From the NCBI RefSeq assembly GCF_900114895.1, contig NZ_FOUO01000006.1:62001-126000 (forward strand): 64,000 bases of DNA. The letters are read 5' to 3'. A program made the position numbers and the translations under genes. The notes below the pieces were generated by a model, which worked only from the letters and a program-made list of their open reading frames with translations, had not been told where the DNA came from and made no database searches. This stretch comes from Ectothiorhodospira mobilis. Its GTDB lineage: Bacteria > Pseudomonadota > Gammaproteobacteria > Ectothiorhodospirales > Ectothiorhodospiraceae. Of the stretch, positions 28,864 to 37,220 are shown piece after piece (position 1 is the first letter of the stretch; each line of letters begins with the position of its first letter).

Positions 28864-30957
28864 TCAGTCGTCCCCGGACCGGGCCGGGGGGGGTGTGGCG
28901 GGGGATGTCGCCTCCCCGGGCTGGAGCCGGGCCAGGGCCTCGCGGAAGCTGGGGAAGACATGCTCGCGGCCGATCTCGTCCAGCAGCCCCGCCCGTTCCA
29001 TGGCCGCCTCCACGGGCCTTTTCAGGCCGCTGAACATCAGGGTGCATTCCGCCGCCTTCAGGTCCGTGATAAGACCGCGGATGCGTTCGATGCCGGAGGC
29101 GTCGATGCGGTTGAGGCTGTGGCCCATGACCAGCAGGGCGCGGGCCTCCGGGTGCCGGGCGATGGCGTCCATCACCGCCTCCTCGAAATGGGCCGCGTTC
29201 ATGAACACCAAAGAGGCGTCGAAGCGCAGGGTGACGAAGTCGGCGTGGGCCGGCTCGCTGTCGCCGTTGGTGATGGATCCGGCCGGGGAGCCGTCCGCCC
29301 GCAGGGGGCGGATCTCGTAGCGGGGGCGCACCGTGCCGATGAGGAAGACCAGGCTGGCCAGGGCGGTGCCCACGATCACCCCCGCGGCCAGGTTGGGGGC
29401 CATGTACAGGGTGACGGCGAAGGTGAGAAAGCCCGCCAGGCCGTCGGCGCGGCTCACCTTCCAGTAACGCCCCAGGGTGCGGAAGTCCAGCAGGCCGAAG
29501 ACGGCGGACATGACGATGGCCGCCAGCACCGCCTGGGGCAGGTGATACAGGTACGGGGTGAGAAAGAGCATGGTGAGGATCACCCCGGCGGCGCTCACCA
29601 CGGCGAACAGCCCGCTGCGGGCCCCGGCGCGGGCGGCCACCGCCGAGCGGGAGAAGGAACCGCTCACGGAGAAGGACTGGAAGAAGCTGCCCACGATGTT
29701 GGCCAGGCCCTGGCCGATGAGTTCCTGGTTGGGGTTGAGCTTCTCCCGGTTGCGGGCCGCCAGGGCGCGGGAGATGGAGGTGGCCTCCATGAAGCCAATG
29801 AGGGCCATGACCGCGGCGGCGGGCAGCAGGGCGGGGATCACGTCCCACTGCAATACGGGGAGCTGGAAGCTGGGCAGGCCCCGGGGGATGGTGCCCACCA
29901 CCTCACCGCCCGCGGAGAGTACCGGTCGCCCCTCCCGGAACCCGGCCAGGCGCCAGGGCGCCCCCGCATCCCCGGGCTCGCGAAGGTGAAAGGCCGCGCC
30001 GCCGCCGTCCCGGGGGACGCGGGTGAGGGCCCGGTCGTGGGCGGCGACGCGCAGGCGGCTGCGCCGCTCCTTGAGGCGCCGCTCCTCCGCCTCCAGCCCC
30101 GCCACCCGTACCGCCAGTTCCGGCGGCACCTCCCCGGCCCGCTCCCGTTGCCGCAGCCGGGCGCGGGCCTGGCCCAGGGCCTCGGAGGTGCGCTCCAGGT
30201 CCGACCGCACCCGGGAGAGTTCGCCAAAGAGGGCGCGGGCCTGGGGGGCCTGCACCTGCGCCAGATCCACGGTCTGCTTCTGCTCAAAGCCGGTGGCGGC
30301 GCTCAGCAGGGTGCCCGCCACCACCACCACCAGGACCCCGGGCAGGCGGGGCAGCAGGCGGCTTTGCAGGATGAGGAAGGCCAGGGTGCCGGCGCCGAAG
30401 GCCACCGTGGGCCAGTGGGCCTGGGGCAGCTGGGCCAGCACGCCGACGAAGTCCGTGAGAAAGGTGCCGGTGTCCGGTTTGGGGACGTTGAAGAAGGTGT
30501 TGAGCAGGGACAGCCCGATGATGAGGGCGGCGGCATTGGTGAAGCCCACGATCACCGGCTGGGAGACGAAGTTCATGAGCACCCCGAGGCGGAACAGCCC
30601 CAGCAGCAGGCGCAGGATCCCCACCAGCAGGGCCAGCAGGATGGAGAGCTGGATGAATTGCTCCGAGCCCGCCACGGCGAAGGGGGCCAGGGAGGCGGCC
30701 GAGAGCAGGGAGATCATGGCCACCGGCCCGGTGTGCAGGAAGCGGGAGGAACCCCAGAGGGAGCCGACGATGGCCGGGATGGCGGAGGCGTAGAGGCCGT
30801 AGACCACCGGCAGCCCCGCCAGGGTGGCGTAGGCCATGCCCTGGGGGACGAGGATCATGGCCACGCTGATGCCGGCCAGGAGGTCGGCCCGGACGCTTTG
30901 GGACGACATGGGGAACCAGCTGAGGAAGGGCAGCAGACGGTAGAGCCAGTATTTCAT
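28864..30957 (-). CDS. SulP/SLC26 family anion transporter with periplasmic coiled-coil insertion
   Basis: 697 residues. The N-terminal seven membrane segments include DLLAGISVAMILVPQGMAYA, HTGPVAMISLL and QPVIVGFTNAAALIIG. The second half has ALIGFMEATSISRALA, NQELIGQGLANIVGSFFQSF and VSGSFSRSAVAARAGARS. A C-terminal STAS domain (VTLRFDASLVFMNAAHFEEAV, INRIDASGIERI-like) follows. An insertion of ~125 residues at ~225-350, absent from usual SulP proteins, carries a strong predicted coiled coil. The transporter would move sulfate, bicarbonate or another anion. Its position beside prkB makes a bicarbonate role worth testing. The start ATG at 30957 is preferred over a GTG 12 bases earlier. Confidence 0.9.
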   Translation of the reverse strand: MKYWLYRLLPFLSWFPMSSQSVRADLLAGISVAMILVPQGMAYATLAGLPVVYGLYASAIPAIVGSLWGSSRFLHTGPVAMISLLSAASLAPFAVAGSEQFIQLSILLALLVGILRLLLGLFRLGVLMNFVSQPVIVGFTNAAALIIGLSLLNTFFNVPKPDTGTFLTDFVGVLAQLPQAHWPTVAFGAGTLAFLILQSRLLPRLPGVLVVVVAGTLLSAATGFEQKQTVDLAQVQAPQARALFGELSRVRSDLERTSEALGQARARLRQRERAGEVPPELAVRVAGLEAEERRLKERRSRLRVAAHDRALTRVPRDGGGAAFHLREPGDAGAPWRLAGFREGRPVLSAGGEVVGTIPRGLPSFQLPVLQWDVIPALLPAAAVMALIGFMEATSISRALAARNREKLNPNQELIGQGLANIVGSFFQSFSVSGSFSRSAVAARAGARSGLFAVVSAAGVILTMLFLTPYLYHLPQAVLAAIVMSAVFGLLDFRTLGRYWKVSRADGLAGFLTFAVTLYMAPNLAAGVIVGTALASLVFLIGTVRPRYEIRPLRADGSPAGSITNGDSEPAHADFVTLRFDASLVFMNAAHFEEAVMDAIARHPEARALLVMGHSLNRIDASGIERIRGLITDLKAAECTLMFSGLKRPVEAAMERAGLLDEIGREHVFPSFREALARLQPGEATSPATPPPARSGDD

Positions 30958-31036
30958 CGTGGATTCCACTGTGGCAGACGCGGCGAGGCCCGGTGGGACC
31001 GCCCCGGGGGCGGGCGGCGCTGATCTCGCAAATTGT

Positions 31037-31064
31037 TATATATGTATGAATCAATAATATATAA
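31037..31064. promoter_or_regulatory. AT-rich palindromic region between sulP and usp genes
   Basis: TTATATA and TATATAA form inverted arms around an AT-rich centre in a divergent gap of ~200 bases. It is a likely promoter/operator for one or both genes; individual -35/-10 boxes are ambiguous. Confidence 0.35.
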
Positions 31065-31163
31065 GTCTACCGGTTTTTGCGATTTGTGGAAAGGGCGGGC
31101 CCTGGTGATGGCCGCTCCGTCTGGCTATGCTGTGGGCATTGCATCCAGCCCGGAGGTGGTGTC

Positions 31164-32018
31164 ATGGCAACCAGACTCTCGCCGGTGGGGCGCCTGCAGC
31201 GCCTCCTGCTGGCCACGGGGGGCGGCGAATCCAGCGCCGGGGCCGGGGCCCTGGCCCTGGATCTGGCCGCGGCCCATGGCGCCGAGCTGCTGCTCATGCG
31301 GGTGGTGCTCACCAATCCGGAGTACGAGTCCATGGCCCCGGAACGGGTGGAGGCGGAGACGGCCGCCGCCCGGGAGGACCTGGAGGCCCTGGCGGGCCAG
31401 GCCCGGGGGCGGGGCATCCCCTGTGGCACGCGGGTGCGCCACGGCGTGGACCCCTACGTGGCCGTGGTGCAGGAGGCGGACGAGTCCCGGGTGGACTGCG
31501 TGGTGGTGGGCCGCCGCCGCCGCGGCCCCCTGGCCCGGCTGGTGATGGGGGATTCCACCGCCCGCATCGTGGGTCATGCCCCCTGCAGCGTGCTGGCGGT
31601 GCCGCCGGAGGTGCGGGAGCCGCGGCGGCATATCCTGGTGGCCACCGACGGCTCCCGTGCCGCGGACGCCGCCTGCGCCATGGCGGCCGAACTGGCTCGG
31701 GTGGGCGGGGTGCCCCTGACGGTGCTGTCGGTGGCACGTCCCGAGGACCCGGACGCGGAGCGGGCCGCCGCCGGTGAGGCGGTGCAGCGGGTGCTGGACC
31801 TGCTCAAGCCGGAGCTGGCGGGCAGCGGCGTGACCCTGGAGGGGATGGTGGAGCAGGGCCGGCCCGAGACCGTGATCGTGGAGACCGCCCAGCGCCGCGG
31901 CGCCGACCTGGTGGTGGTGGGCAGCCACGGCCACGGGGGCCTGGAGCGGCTGCTCATGGGCAGCGTCGCCGAGCGCGTGGTGACCCACACCCCGTGTCCG
32001 GTGATGGTGGTGAAATAA
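31164..32018 (+). CDS. Universal stress protein, tandem UspA domains
   Basis: 284 residues with two UspA domains. The first has VVVGRRRRGPLARLVMGDSTARIVGHAPCSVLAV; the second starts HILVATDGSRAADAACAMA and ends VVVGSHGHGGLERLLMGSVAERVVTHTPCPVMVV. The second domain has the full ATP-binding pattern G-2x-G-9x-G(S). GGAGGTGG precedes the ATG. It is divergent from the SulP gene across an AT-rich region. It is the second tandem Usp of the window and is clearly different in sequence from that at 14272. Confidence 0.92.
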   Translation: MATRLSPVGRLQRLLLATGGGESSAGAGALALDLAAAHGAELLLMRVVLTNPEYESMAPERVEAETAAAREDLEALAGQARGRGIPCGTRVRHGVDPYVAVVQEADESRVDCVVVGRRRRGPLARLVMGDSTARIVGHAPCSVLAVPPEVREPRRHILVATDGSRAADAACAMAAELARVGGVPLTVLSVARPEDPDAERAAAGEAVQRVLDLLKPELAGSGVTLEGMVEQGRPETVIVETAQRRGADLVVVGSHGHGGLERLLMGSVAERVVTHTPCPVMVVK

Positions 32019-32030
32019 ACCCGCCCGGCC

Positions 32031-32750
32031 TCAGCACGGTGGCGGCGTATCCGTCTCCGTGCGCTGAAAGACCAGGTCCCACACCCCGTGCCCCAGCCCC
32101 TGTCCCCGCTGCTCGAACTTGGTCAGGGGCCGGTGGCCCCGGGGGGCGAACCCGCCCTGCGGGGCCGTGTTGACGAAGCCCTCGGCGGCGGTCATTACCT
32201 CCATCATGTGCCGGGCGTAGTCCTCCCAGTCGGTGGCCAGGTGCAGGCGCCCCCCGGGGCGCAGGCAGCGGCGCAGTTGCTGCACGAACGCCGGCTGGAT
32301 GAGGCGGCGCTTGTGATGGCGCTTCTTCGGCCAGGGATCGGGGAAGAAGACCTGCACGCAGTCCAGGCCCGCCTCCGGGATCTGCTCCCGCACCAGTTCC
32401 ACCGCGTCGTGGCAGGCCACGCGCACGTTGTCCAGGCCCAGGTCCTCCAGCCGCTGCAGCAGGTGGCCCACGCCGGGGCGGTGCACCTCCACGCCGAGAA
32501 AGTCCCGCTGCGGGTCCGCCGCCGCCATCTGCGCCAGGGATTCGCCGTTGCCAAAGCCGATCTCCAGGGTCACCGGGGCGCGGCGGCCGAACAGGGCCTC
32601 CAGGTCCAGGGGCCCGTGGCCGGGCTCCACCCCCCAGCGGGGCCAGTGGCGCTCCAGGGCGCGCTGCTGCCCCGGGGTGAGGCGGCCTTCGCGGCGCACG
32701 AAGCTGCGGATGGGCCGGTGATGGGCGGGGGTGTCTTCGCTTTGGCTCAT
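32031..32750 (-). CDS. trmB: tRNA (guanine-N7)-methyltransferase
   Basis: 239 residues. SAM-dependent methylation of G46 in tRNA. Motifs: RSFVRREGRLTPGQQRALE, LEIGFGNGESLAQMA, GVEVHRPGVGHLL, VQVFFPDPWPKKRHHKRRLIQ and TDWEDYARHMMEV, with the C-terminal TKFEQRGQGLGHGVWDL. Third gene of a thiS-thiG-trmB run, a common gammaproteobacterial order, 67 bases after thiG. Confidence 0.96.
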   Translation of the reverse strand: MSQSEDTPAHHRPIRSFVRREGRLTPGQQRALERHWPRWGVEPGHGPLDLEALFGRRAPVTLEIGFGNGESLAQMAAADPQRDFLGVEVHRPGVGHLLQRLEDLGLDNVRVACHDAVELVREQIPEAGLDCVQVFFPDPWPKKRHHKRRLIQPAFVQQLRRCLRPGGRLHLATDWEDYARHMMEVMTAAEGFVNTAPQGGFAPRGHRPLTKFEQRGQGLGHGVWDLVFQRTETDTPPPC

Positions 32751-32817
32751 GGGGCAGGGGGATGCGTGGCCGGAGCCGCCCCGCCGGCGCGGTGCCGGGG
32801 GGCGGGGATGGGGGCCT

Positions 32818-33630
32818 TTAGAAGAAGGTGCCGTCCAGGGGGGAGGAGGCGGAGGCATAGCGCTTGCGGGGCATGCGCCCGGCGCGGAAGGCCTCGCGTC
32901 CGGCCTCGATGGCCTTTTTCATGGCCGAGGCCATGAGCACCGGGTCCTTGGCGGCGGCGATGGCGGTGTTCATGAGCACCCCGTCGCAGCCCATTTCCAT
33001 GGCGATGGCGGCGTCGGAGGCGGTGCCCACGCCGGCGTCCACGATCACCGGAACCCGGGCGTTGTCCACGATCTCCAGCACGTTGTAGCGGTTCTGAATG
33101 CCCAGGCCCGAGCCGATGGGGGCGGCCAGGGGCATGACGGCGGCGCAGCCCATCTCCTCCAGGCGGCGGGCCAGGATGGGGTCGTCGCTGGTGTAGACCA
33201 TGACGTCAAAGCCGTCGGCCACCAGGGTCTCCGCGGCCTTCAGGGTCTGCACCATGTCGGGGTAGAGGGTCTTCTCGTCCCCCAGCACCTCCAGCTTCAC
33301 CAGCTTGTGCCCGTCCAGCAGTTCCCGGGCCAGGCGGCAGGTGCGCACCGCGTCCTCGGCGGTGTAGCAGCCGGCGGTGTTGGGCAGGATGGTGAACCGA
33401 TCCGGGGGCAGGACCTCCAGCAGATTGGGTTCATCCGGGTTCTGGCCGATGTTGGTGCGGCGGATGGCCACGGTGACGATCTGTGCCCCGCTGGCCTCGA
33501 TGGCGCGGCGGGTCTCGTCGTGGTCCTTGTACTTGCCCGTACCCACCAGCAGGCGGGAGTCGTAGGCGGTGCCCGCCACCACCAGGCGGTCGTCGGCGGG
33601 GGTGTGCTGTGCTGCGGCTGTGCTTGACAT
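32818..33630 (-). CDS. thiG: Thiazole synthase
   Basis: 270 residues. Forms the thiazole phosphate of thiamine from deoxyxylulose phosphate, dehydroglycine and ThiS thiocarboxylate. Seen: [22 protein letters not shown], the Schiff-base lysine region [32 protein letters not shown] and [29 protein letters not shown]. Preceded by thiS with a 29-base gap and followed by trmB. Confidence 0.96.
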   Translation of the reverse strand: MSSTAAAQHTPADDRLVVAGTAYDSRLLVGTGKYKDHDETRRAIEASGAQIVTVAIRRTNIGQNPDEPNLLEVLPPDRFTILPNTAGCYTAEDAVRTCRLARELLDGHKLVKLEVLGDEKTLYPDMVQTLKAAETLVADGFDVMVYTSDDPILARRLEEMGCAAVMPLAAPIGSGLGIQNRYNVLEIVDNARVPVIVDAGVGTASDAAIAMEMGCDGVLMNTAIAAAKDPVLMASAMKKAIEAGREAFRAGRMPRKRYASASSPLDGTFF

Positions 33631-33659
33631 GGGCCTTTCGTCGTAGTCGGGGTGGAGGA

Positions 33660-33863
33660 TCAACCGCCGCCGATCGCCTGGACGATCTCGACGCGGTCTC
33701 CGGGGGCGAAGCGGTGCTCGGGGAAGGTGCTGCGGGGCACCAGTTCGCCGTTGACCTCCATGGCCAGCCGGCGGCCGGTGAGCCCGAGCCGTTCCAGGAG
33801 CATCTGGGCCGTGGTCTCTTCGGGCACCCGGTGGGTCTCACCGTTGACGGTCAGTTCCATCAT
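33660..33863 (-). CDS. thiS: Sulfur carrier protein ThiS
   Basis: Small ubiquitin-fold sulfur carrier ending in the required C-terminal Gly-Gly (AIGGG), which becomes the thiocarboxylate that supplies sulfur to ThiG. The body reads [36 protein letters not shown] and GDRVEIV. Starts are ambiguous: tandem ATG at 33863/33860 gives the usual ~66 residues; ATG at 33881 adds six residues (MADKTP). None has a clear ribosome site. First gene of the thiS-thiG-trmB unit. Confidence 0.93.
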   Translation of the reverse strand: MMELTVNGETHRVPEETTAQMLLERLGLTGRRLAMEVNGELVPRSTFPEHRFAPGDRVEIVQAIGGG

Positions 33864-33894
33864 GGGGGTCTTGTCTGCCATAAAGGGGATTAAA

Positions 33895-33923
33895 ATACTA
33901 TGGTAAATCTTCGCCCGTGTCAT
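33895..33923 (-). promoter_or_regulatory. Promoter of thiS-thiG-trmB
   Basis: Minus strand: -35 ATGACA (33918-33923), 17-base spacer, -10 TAGTAT (33895-33900). The inferred start near 33888 leaves a leader too short for a TPP riboswitch, and no thi-box is visible. Confidence 0.5.
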
Positions 33924-34014
33924 CGCCCATGGGAAGGGGCGGTGACCCGCCCGCGGGTCCCCCCGGGACCCCGTTGAGAACGCGGGCGGAAGGCCGTAGA
34001 ATATGGACCCAAGC

Positions 34015-34088
34015 GCGGGTGTAGTTCAATGGTAGAACCTCAGCTTCCCAAGCTGATGACGTGGGTTCGATTCCCATCACCCGCTCCA
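34015..34088 (+). tRNA. tRNA-Gly (anticodon CCC)
   Basis: Complete cloverleaf: acceptor GCGGGTG/CACCCGC, D-loop AGTTCAATGGTAGAA, anticodon stem TCAGC/GCTGA around TTCCCAA, T-arm GTGGG-TTCGATT-CCCAT, and an encoded CCA end. The loop gives anticodon CCC, reading GGG. It resembles E. coli glyU. No second tRNA is adjacent. Confidence 0.95.
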
Positions 34089-34487
34089 ATTTCAACGCTC
34101 CATGGCGATCCAGTGAAGTCCATGGATGGTTGCAAGTCCCTGTCAAGGTTCGGTTTTTCCGAAAATGCCGAGCCCCAGACGTCCCGCTGAATCCACCCTC
34201 TCAGCCACCGGTGCCAAGGCGTAGCGCTCGTGCCTCTCGTGGGGCGGCAAGCGCTACCGTGCGTCTTTCGGCACCAACCCGGCGCTTCCCCTGACGAATA
34301 CCCATGGGCCTGGTCATACCGGTTTCCTTCGACGGTGGCCGATGGGGCATCCCGTGTTTCTCACCGAGTCAGGCGTTTCAAACCGGTTTGAAACCGCAGT
34401 AGCCGTGAAACCTTGGTGCGAAGTCCATCATTGTCTGCAATGAGGTAAGGAAGTAAGATTTCCTTGGAAGGTCTCCAGGAGATTCCC
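34089..34487 (+). other. Non-coding interval between tRNA-Gly and a toxin-antitoxin pair
   Basis: About 400 bases with no convincing gene. It contains a small hairpin TTCGG-N4/5-CCGAA near 34150-34165 and the 20-base palindrome listed separately. Base composition is slightly lower in GC than the flanks. A short frame with WGGKRYRASFGT may be a decayed integrase-like fragment, but it has an upstream stop and is too short to call. No duplicated tRNA 3' end was found. Confidence 0.4.
34375..34394. repeat. Perfect 20-base palindrome upstream of the AbrB/PIN pair
   Basis: GTTTCAAACC followed immediately by its exact reverse complement GGTTTGAAAC. About 95 bases upstream of the antitoxin start, so it may be an operator; an unmatched 20-base perfect palindrome is rare by chance. 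Confidence 0.6.
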
Positions 34488-34706
34488 ATGCTCGCCAAGC
34501 TCACGTCAAAGAATCAGATCACGTTGCCCAAGGCGGCGATATCCGGCGTGGATGCCGCGGAGTATTTCGACGTGACCGTCGAGAACGGCCGGATCGTCCT
34601 GACGCCGGTGCGGGTTCAGAAGGCCCAGGCCGTGCGTGAGAAGCTGGAGAAGCTTGGGATCACCGAGCAGGATGTCGAGGATGCGGTGGCCTGGGCACGG
34701 CGGTGA
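34488..34706 (+). CDS. AbrB/SpoVT-type antitoxin
   Basis: 72 residues. The N-terminus AKLTSKNQITLPKAAI is the swapped-hairpin AbrB fold found in VapB/MazE-like antitoxins, followed by an alpha-helical toxin-binding tail (VREKLEKLGITEQDVEDAVAWARR). AGGAG lies six bases before the ATG at 34488; an in-frame upstream start lacks one. Its TGA overlaps the toxin start (TGATG). Confidence 0.85.
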   Translation: MLAKLTSKNQITLPKAAISGVDAAEYFDVTVENGRIVLTPVRVQKAQAVREKLEKLGITEQDVEDAVAWARR

Positions 34707-35119
34707 TGCCCCGGCTCGTCCTCGACACCAATGTCGTGCTGTCGGCGCTCCTGTTCAATGCCGGACGCCTGGCCTGGATACGCCATGCATGGCAGCGCCA
34801 ACGGTTGCAACCGCTGGTCTGCAGGGAGACGGCAGGTGAGCTCCTGCGCGTCCTGGCCTATCCCAAGTTCAGGCTCTCGGCATCGGAGCAGCAGGAATTG
34901 TTGGCGGATTTCCTGCCCTACGCCGATGTGGTGGAATTGCCGACGCCATGGCCGGATCTGCCGGCCTGCCGTGATGGGAAGGACCAGGTGTTTCTGGTTC
35001 TTGCGCACTGCGGCAAGGCGGATGCGCTGATCACGGGTGATGCGGACATCCTCGCCATGCGAGAGGCCTTTCCGGGCCTGATCATGACCGCCGAATCGTT
35101 TGCAGCCCGGCGCAAGTGA
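34706..35119 (+). CDS. PIN-domain toxin (COG1569 type)
   Basis: 137 residues with the acidic PIN nuclease residues: D in LVLDTNVVLSALL, E in RETAGELLRVL, D in GKDQVFLVLA and D in ALITGDADIL. It would cleave RNA unless bound by the AbrB-type partner encoded just before it. I chose ATG at 34706, coupled to the antitoxin stop; an overlapping GTG one codon earlier is possible. Target RNA unknown. Confidence 0.88.
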   Translation: MPRLVLDTNVVLSALLFNAGRLAWIRHAWQRQRLQPLVCRETAGELLRVLAYPKFRLSASEQQELLADFLPYADVVELPTPWPDLPACRDGKDQVFLVLAHCGKADALITGDADILAMREAFPGLIMTAESFAARRK

Positions 35120-35253
35120 TCCGCCGAAGGTGAGGGGGATGGACGCCGCCGGGTCGGGGGATCATGGAGCGACCACGAGATGGCCACCGTGAAGCAAACC
35201 GCACCCATGACCCGCGCAGAGCGCCCCAACCGCTGTCTGTGCGCAGACGGGAA

Positions 35254-35289
35254 CTGGACTTTGTCCAGGGTTGGATTATAATCCCCGCC
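35254..35289 (+). promoter_or_regulatory. Promoter with palindromes for the Fur-family gene
   Basis: -35 TGGACT (35255-35260), 16-base spacer, perfect -10 TATAAT (35277-35282). An inverted repeat CTGGAC-TTT-GTCCAG (35254-35268) covers the -35, and GGATTATAATCC covers the -10. The predicted start of transcription falls at or beside the ATG at 35290, implying a leaderless message and autoregulation. Confidence 0.6.
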
Positions 35290-35730
35290 ATGACCGATCA
35301 CAGCGTACAGTCCGGAAAGCCGGGGCGTGAGGCCGTCATCCGGCGGCTGCGCGACCATGGCATCACCCCCACGCAGCAGCGGGTGGAGATCGCCCGGGTG
35401 CTCTTCGAGCGCCCCCAGCATCTCTCCGCGGAGCAGGTCCTGGCCCGGGTGAACGCCCGGGAGTCCCTGGTCTCCAAGGCCACGGTGTACAACACCCTGG
35501 GCCTGTTCGCCCGCAAGGGGCTGGTGCGGGAGATCGTGGTGGACCCCTCCAAGCTCTTCTACGATTCCAACACCTCGCCCCATCACCACCTGTTCGACAT
35601 GGATTCGGGGCAGCTGCGGGATGTGGAGCTGGGGCAGGTGGACATCGGTCCCCTGCCGGACCTGCCCGAGGGGGCGCGGGTGCAGGGGGTGGATGTGATC
35701 ATCCGCGTGCGCCAGGAGGCCGGGGAGTAA
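35290..35730 (+). CDS. Fur-family regulator, Irr-like subgroup
   Basis: 146 residues. Winged-helix part: GITPTQQRVEIARVLFERPQHLSAEQVLARVN and SKATVYNTLGLFARKGLVREI. The metal/haem-sensing part has LFYDSNTSPHHHLFDMDSGQLRDV with three adjacent histidines, then LPEGARVQGVDVIIRVR, closest to rhizobial Irr-type proteins. The N-terminal haem regulatory motif of some Irr proteins is absent. Zinc-site CxxC pairs are absent too. It likely controls iron, haem or peroxide genes. Confidence 0.88.
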   Translation: MTDHSVQSGKPGREAVIRRLRDHGITPTQQRVEIARVLFERPQHLSAEQVLARVNARESLVSKATVYNTLGLFARKGLVREIVVDPSKLFYDSNTSPHHHLFDMDSGQLRDVELGQVDIGPLPDLPEGARVQGVDVIIRVRQEAGE

Positions 35731-35768
35731 ACCGCCGCCGGCGCGGGGCGGCGATGGCCCCCGATCCC

Positions 35769-37220
35769 TCAGTCCATCCCGGCGCCGTCGTTGCCGGAGT
35801 TTCCGCCCGGCTCCCCCCCGGGGTCCATGTGCAGTTCGTTGATCTTGCGGGTCAGGGTGTTGCGGCCCCAGCCCAGCAGCCTGGCCGCGTCCTGACGCCG
35901 CCCGCCGGTACGCTCCAGGGCGGTGCGGATCATCACCCGTTCGAAGGCCGGCAGGGCCCGCTCCAGCAGGGGCGGTCCGCCCCGGGCCAGTTCCCGTTCC
36001 GCCCACCGGGCCAGCCCCGACTCCCAGTCCGCCGCCTCCCCTTGCGCCGGGGCGGCCTGTCCTTGCATCTCCGGGGGCAGGTCGTCCGGGTGGATCTCCC
36101 GTCCCGAGGCCATCACCGTGAGCCAGCGGCACAGGTTCTCCAGCTGGCGCACGTTGCCCGGCCAGTCCAGACCCGCCAGGTGCTCGCGCACCGCCGCCTG
36201 GGGCACCTTGCGCTCCACCCCCAGTTCCCGTGCCGCCGCGCCCAGGAAGTGGTCCAGCAGCAGCGGGATGTCCTCCCGCCGCTCCCGCAGCGCGGGCACG
36301 TGGATGCGGATGACGTTGAGGCGGTGGAACAGGTCCTCGCGAAAGAGCCCTTGCCGCACCCGGGCCTCCAGGTCCTGGTGGGTGGCGGCAATGATGCGCA
36401 CGTCCACCTTCACCGGCAGATGCCCCCCCACACGGTAGAACTCGCCGTCCGCCAGCACCCGCAGCAGTCGGGTCTGCAGTTCCGCCGGCATGTCGCCGAT
36501 CTCGTCCAGGAACAGGGTGCCGCCGTCGGCCTGCTCGAAGCGGCCCCGGCGGGCGTTCTGGGCCCCGGTGAAGGCCCCCTTCTCGTGGCCGAAGAGCTCC
36601 GATTCCAGCAGGTCCCGGGGGATGGCGGCGGTGTTCAGGGCGATGAAGGGTTTCTGTGCCCGGGGGCTGTGGCGGTGCAGGGCGTGGGCCACCAGTTCCT
36701 TGCCGGTGCCGGATTCACCGTTGATGAGCACGGTGATGTGGGAGCGGGACAGCCGGCCGATGGCGCGAAACACCTCCTGCATGGCCGGGGCCTCGCCGAT
36801 GATCTCCGGCGTGCGGTCGTCCTCCCCGGGGGCCTCCCGGCCCCGTTCCCGCCGCAGTTGGCAGGCGCGCCGCACCAGGGAGATGGCGTCGTCCACGTCG
36901 AAGGGCTTGGGCAGGTATTCGAAGGCCCCCCCCTGGTAGGCGGAGACGGCGCTTTCCAGGTCGGAATGGGCGGTCATGATGATCACCGGCAGCTGCGGGT
37001 GGTCCCGCTGCAGGCGGCTGAGCAGCTCCAGTCCGTCCATGCCGGGCATGCGGATGTCGGTGAGCAGGGCGTCGGGGGTCTCCCGTTCCAGGGCCTCCAG
37101 GGCCTCGCCGGCGGCGGCGAAGCAGGTGACGCGGATGCCCGCCCGGTTCAGCGCCCGCTCCAGCACCCAGCGGATGGAGCGGTCGTCGTCGATCACCCAG
37201 ATGTGCTCGTGTTCAGTCAT
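35769..37220 (-). CDS. ntrC: Nitrogen regulation response regulator NtrC
   Basis: 483 residues: receiver domain (IDDDRSIRWVL, phospho-Asp in LLTDIRMPG, K in YLPKPFD), a sigma54 AAA+ domain with Walker A GESGTGKE, the GAFTGA loop, Walker B GGTLFLDEIGDMP and WPGNVRQLENL, and a C-terminal Fis-type helix-turn-helix (GRRQDAARLLGWGRNTLTRKI). Phosphorylated NtrC activates sigma54 promoters such as that of glnA. It overlaps ntrB by 8 bases. Confidence 0.97.
   Translation of the reverse strand: MTEHEHIWVIDDDRSIRWVLERALNRAGIRVTCFAAAGEALEALERETPDALLTDIRMPGMDGLELLSRLQRDHPQLPVIIMTAHSDLESAVSAYQGGAFEYLPKPFDVDDAISLVRRACQLRRERGREAPGEDDRTPEIIGEAPAMQEVFRAIGRLSRSHITVLINGESGTGKELVAHALHRHSPRAQKPFIALNTAAIPRDLLESELFGHEKGAFTGAQNARRGRFEQADGGTLFLDEIGDMPAELQTRLLRVLADGEFYRVGGHLPVKVDVRIIAATHQDLEARVRQGLFREDLFHRLNVIRIHVPALRERREDIPLLLDHFLGAAARELGVERKVPQAAVREHLAGLDWPGNVRQLENLCRWLTVMASGREIHPDDLPPEMQGQAAPAQGEAADWESGLARWAERELARGGPPLLERALPAFERVMIRTALERTGGRRQDAARLLGWGRNTLTRKINELHMDPGGEPGGNSGNDGAGMD

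Noticed and set aside
27467-29848. 793-residue minus-strand frame across prkB and sulP
   Set aside because: Same strand but different frame from phosphoribulokinase and SulP, with composition dominated by Arg/Gly/Pro. Shadow frame.
33864-34014. TPP riboswitch before thiS
   Set aside because: The promoter is only ~30 bases from the gene and no thi-box sequence is present.
34089-34320. Possible integrase remnant after tRNA-Gly and an attachment-site duplication
   Set aside because: Only ~12 suggestive residues after an in-frame stop, and no repeat of the tRNA 3' end could be found downstream.
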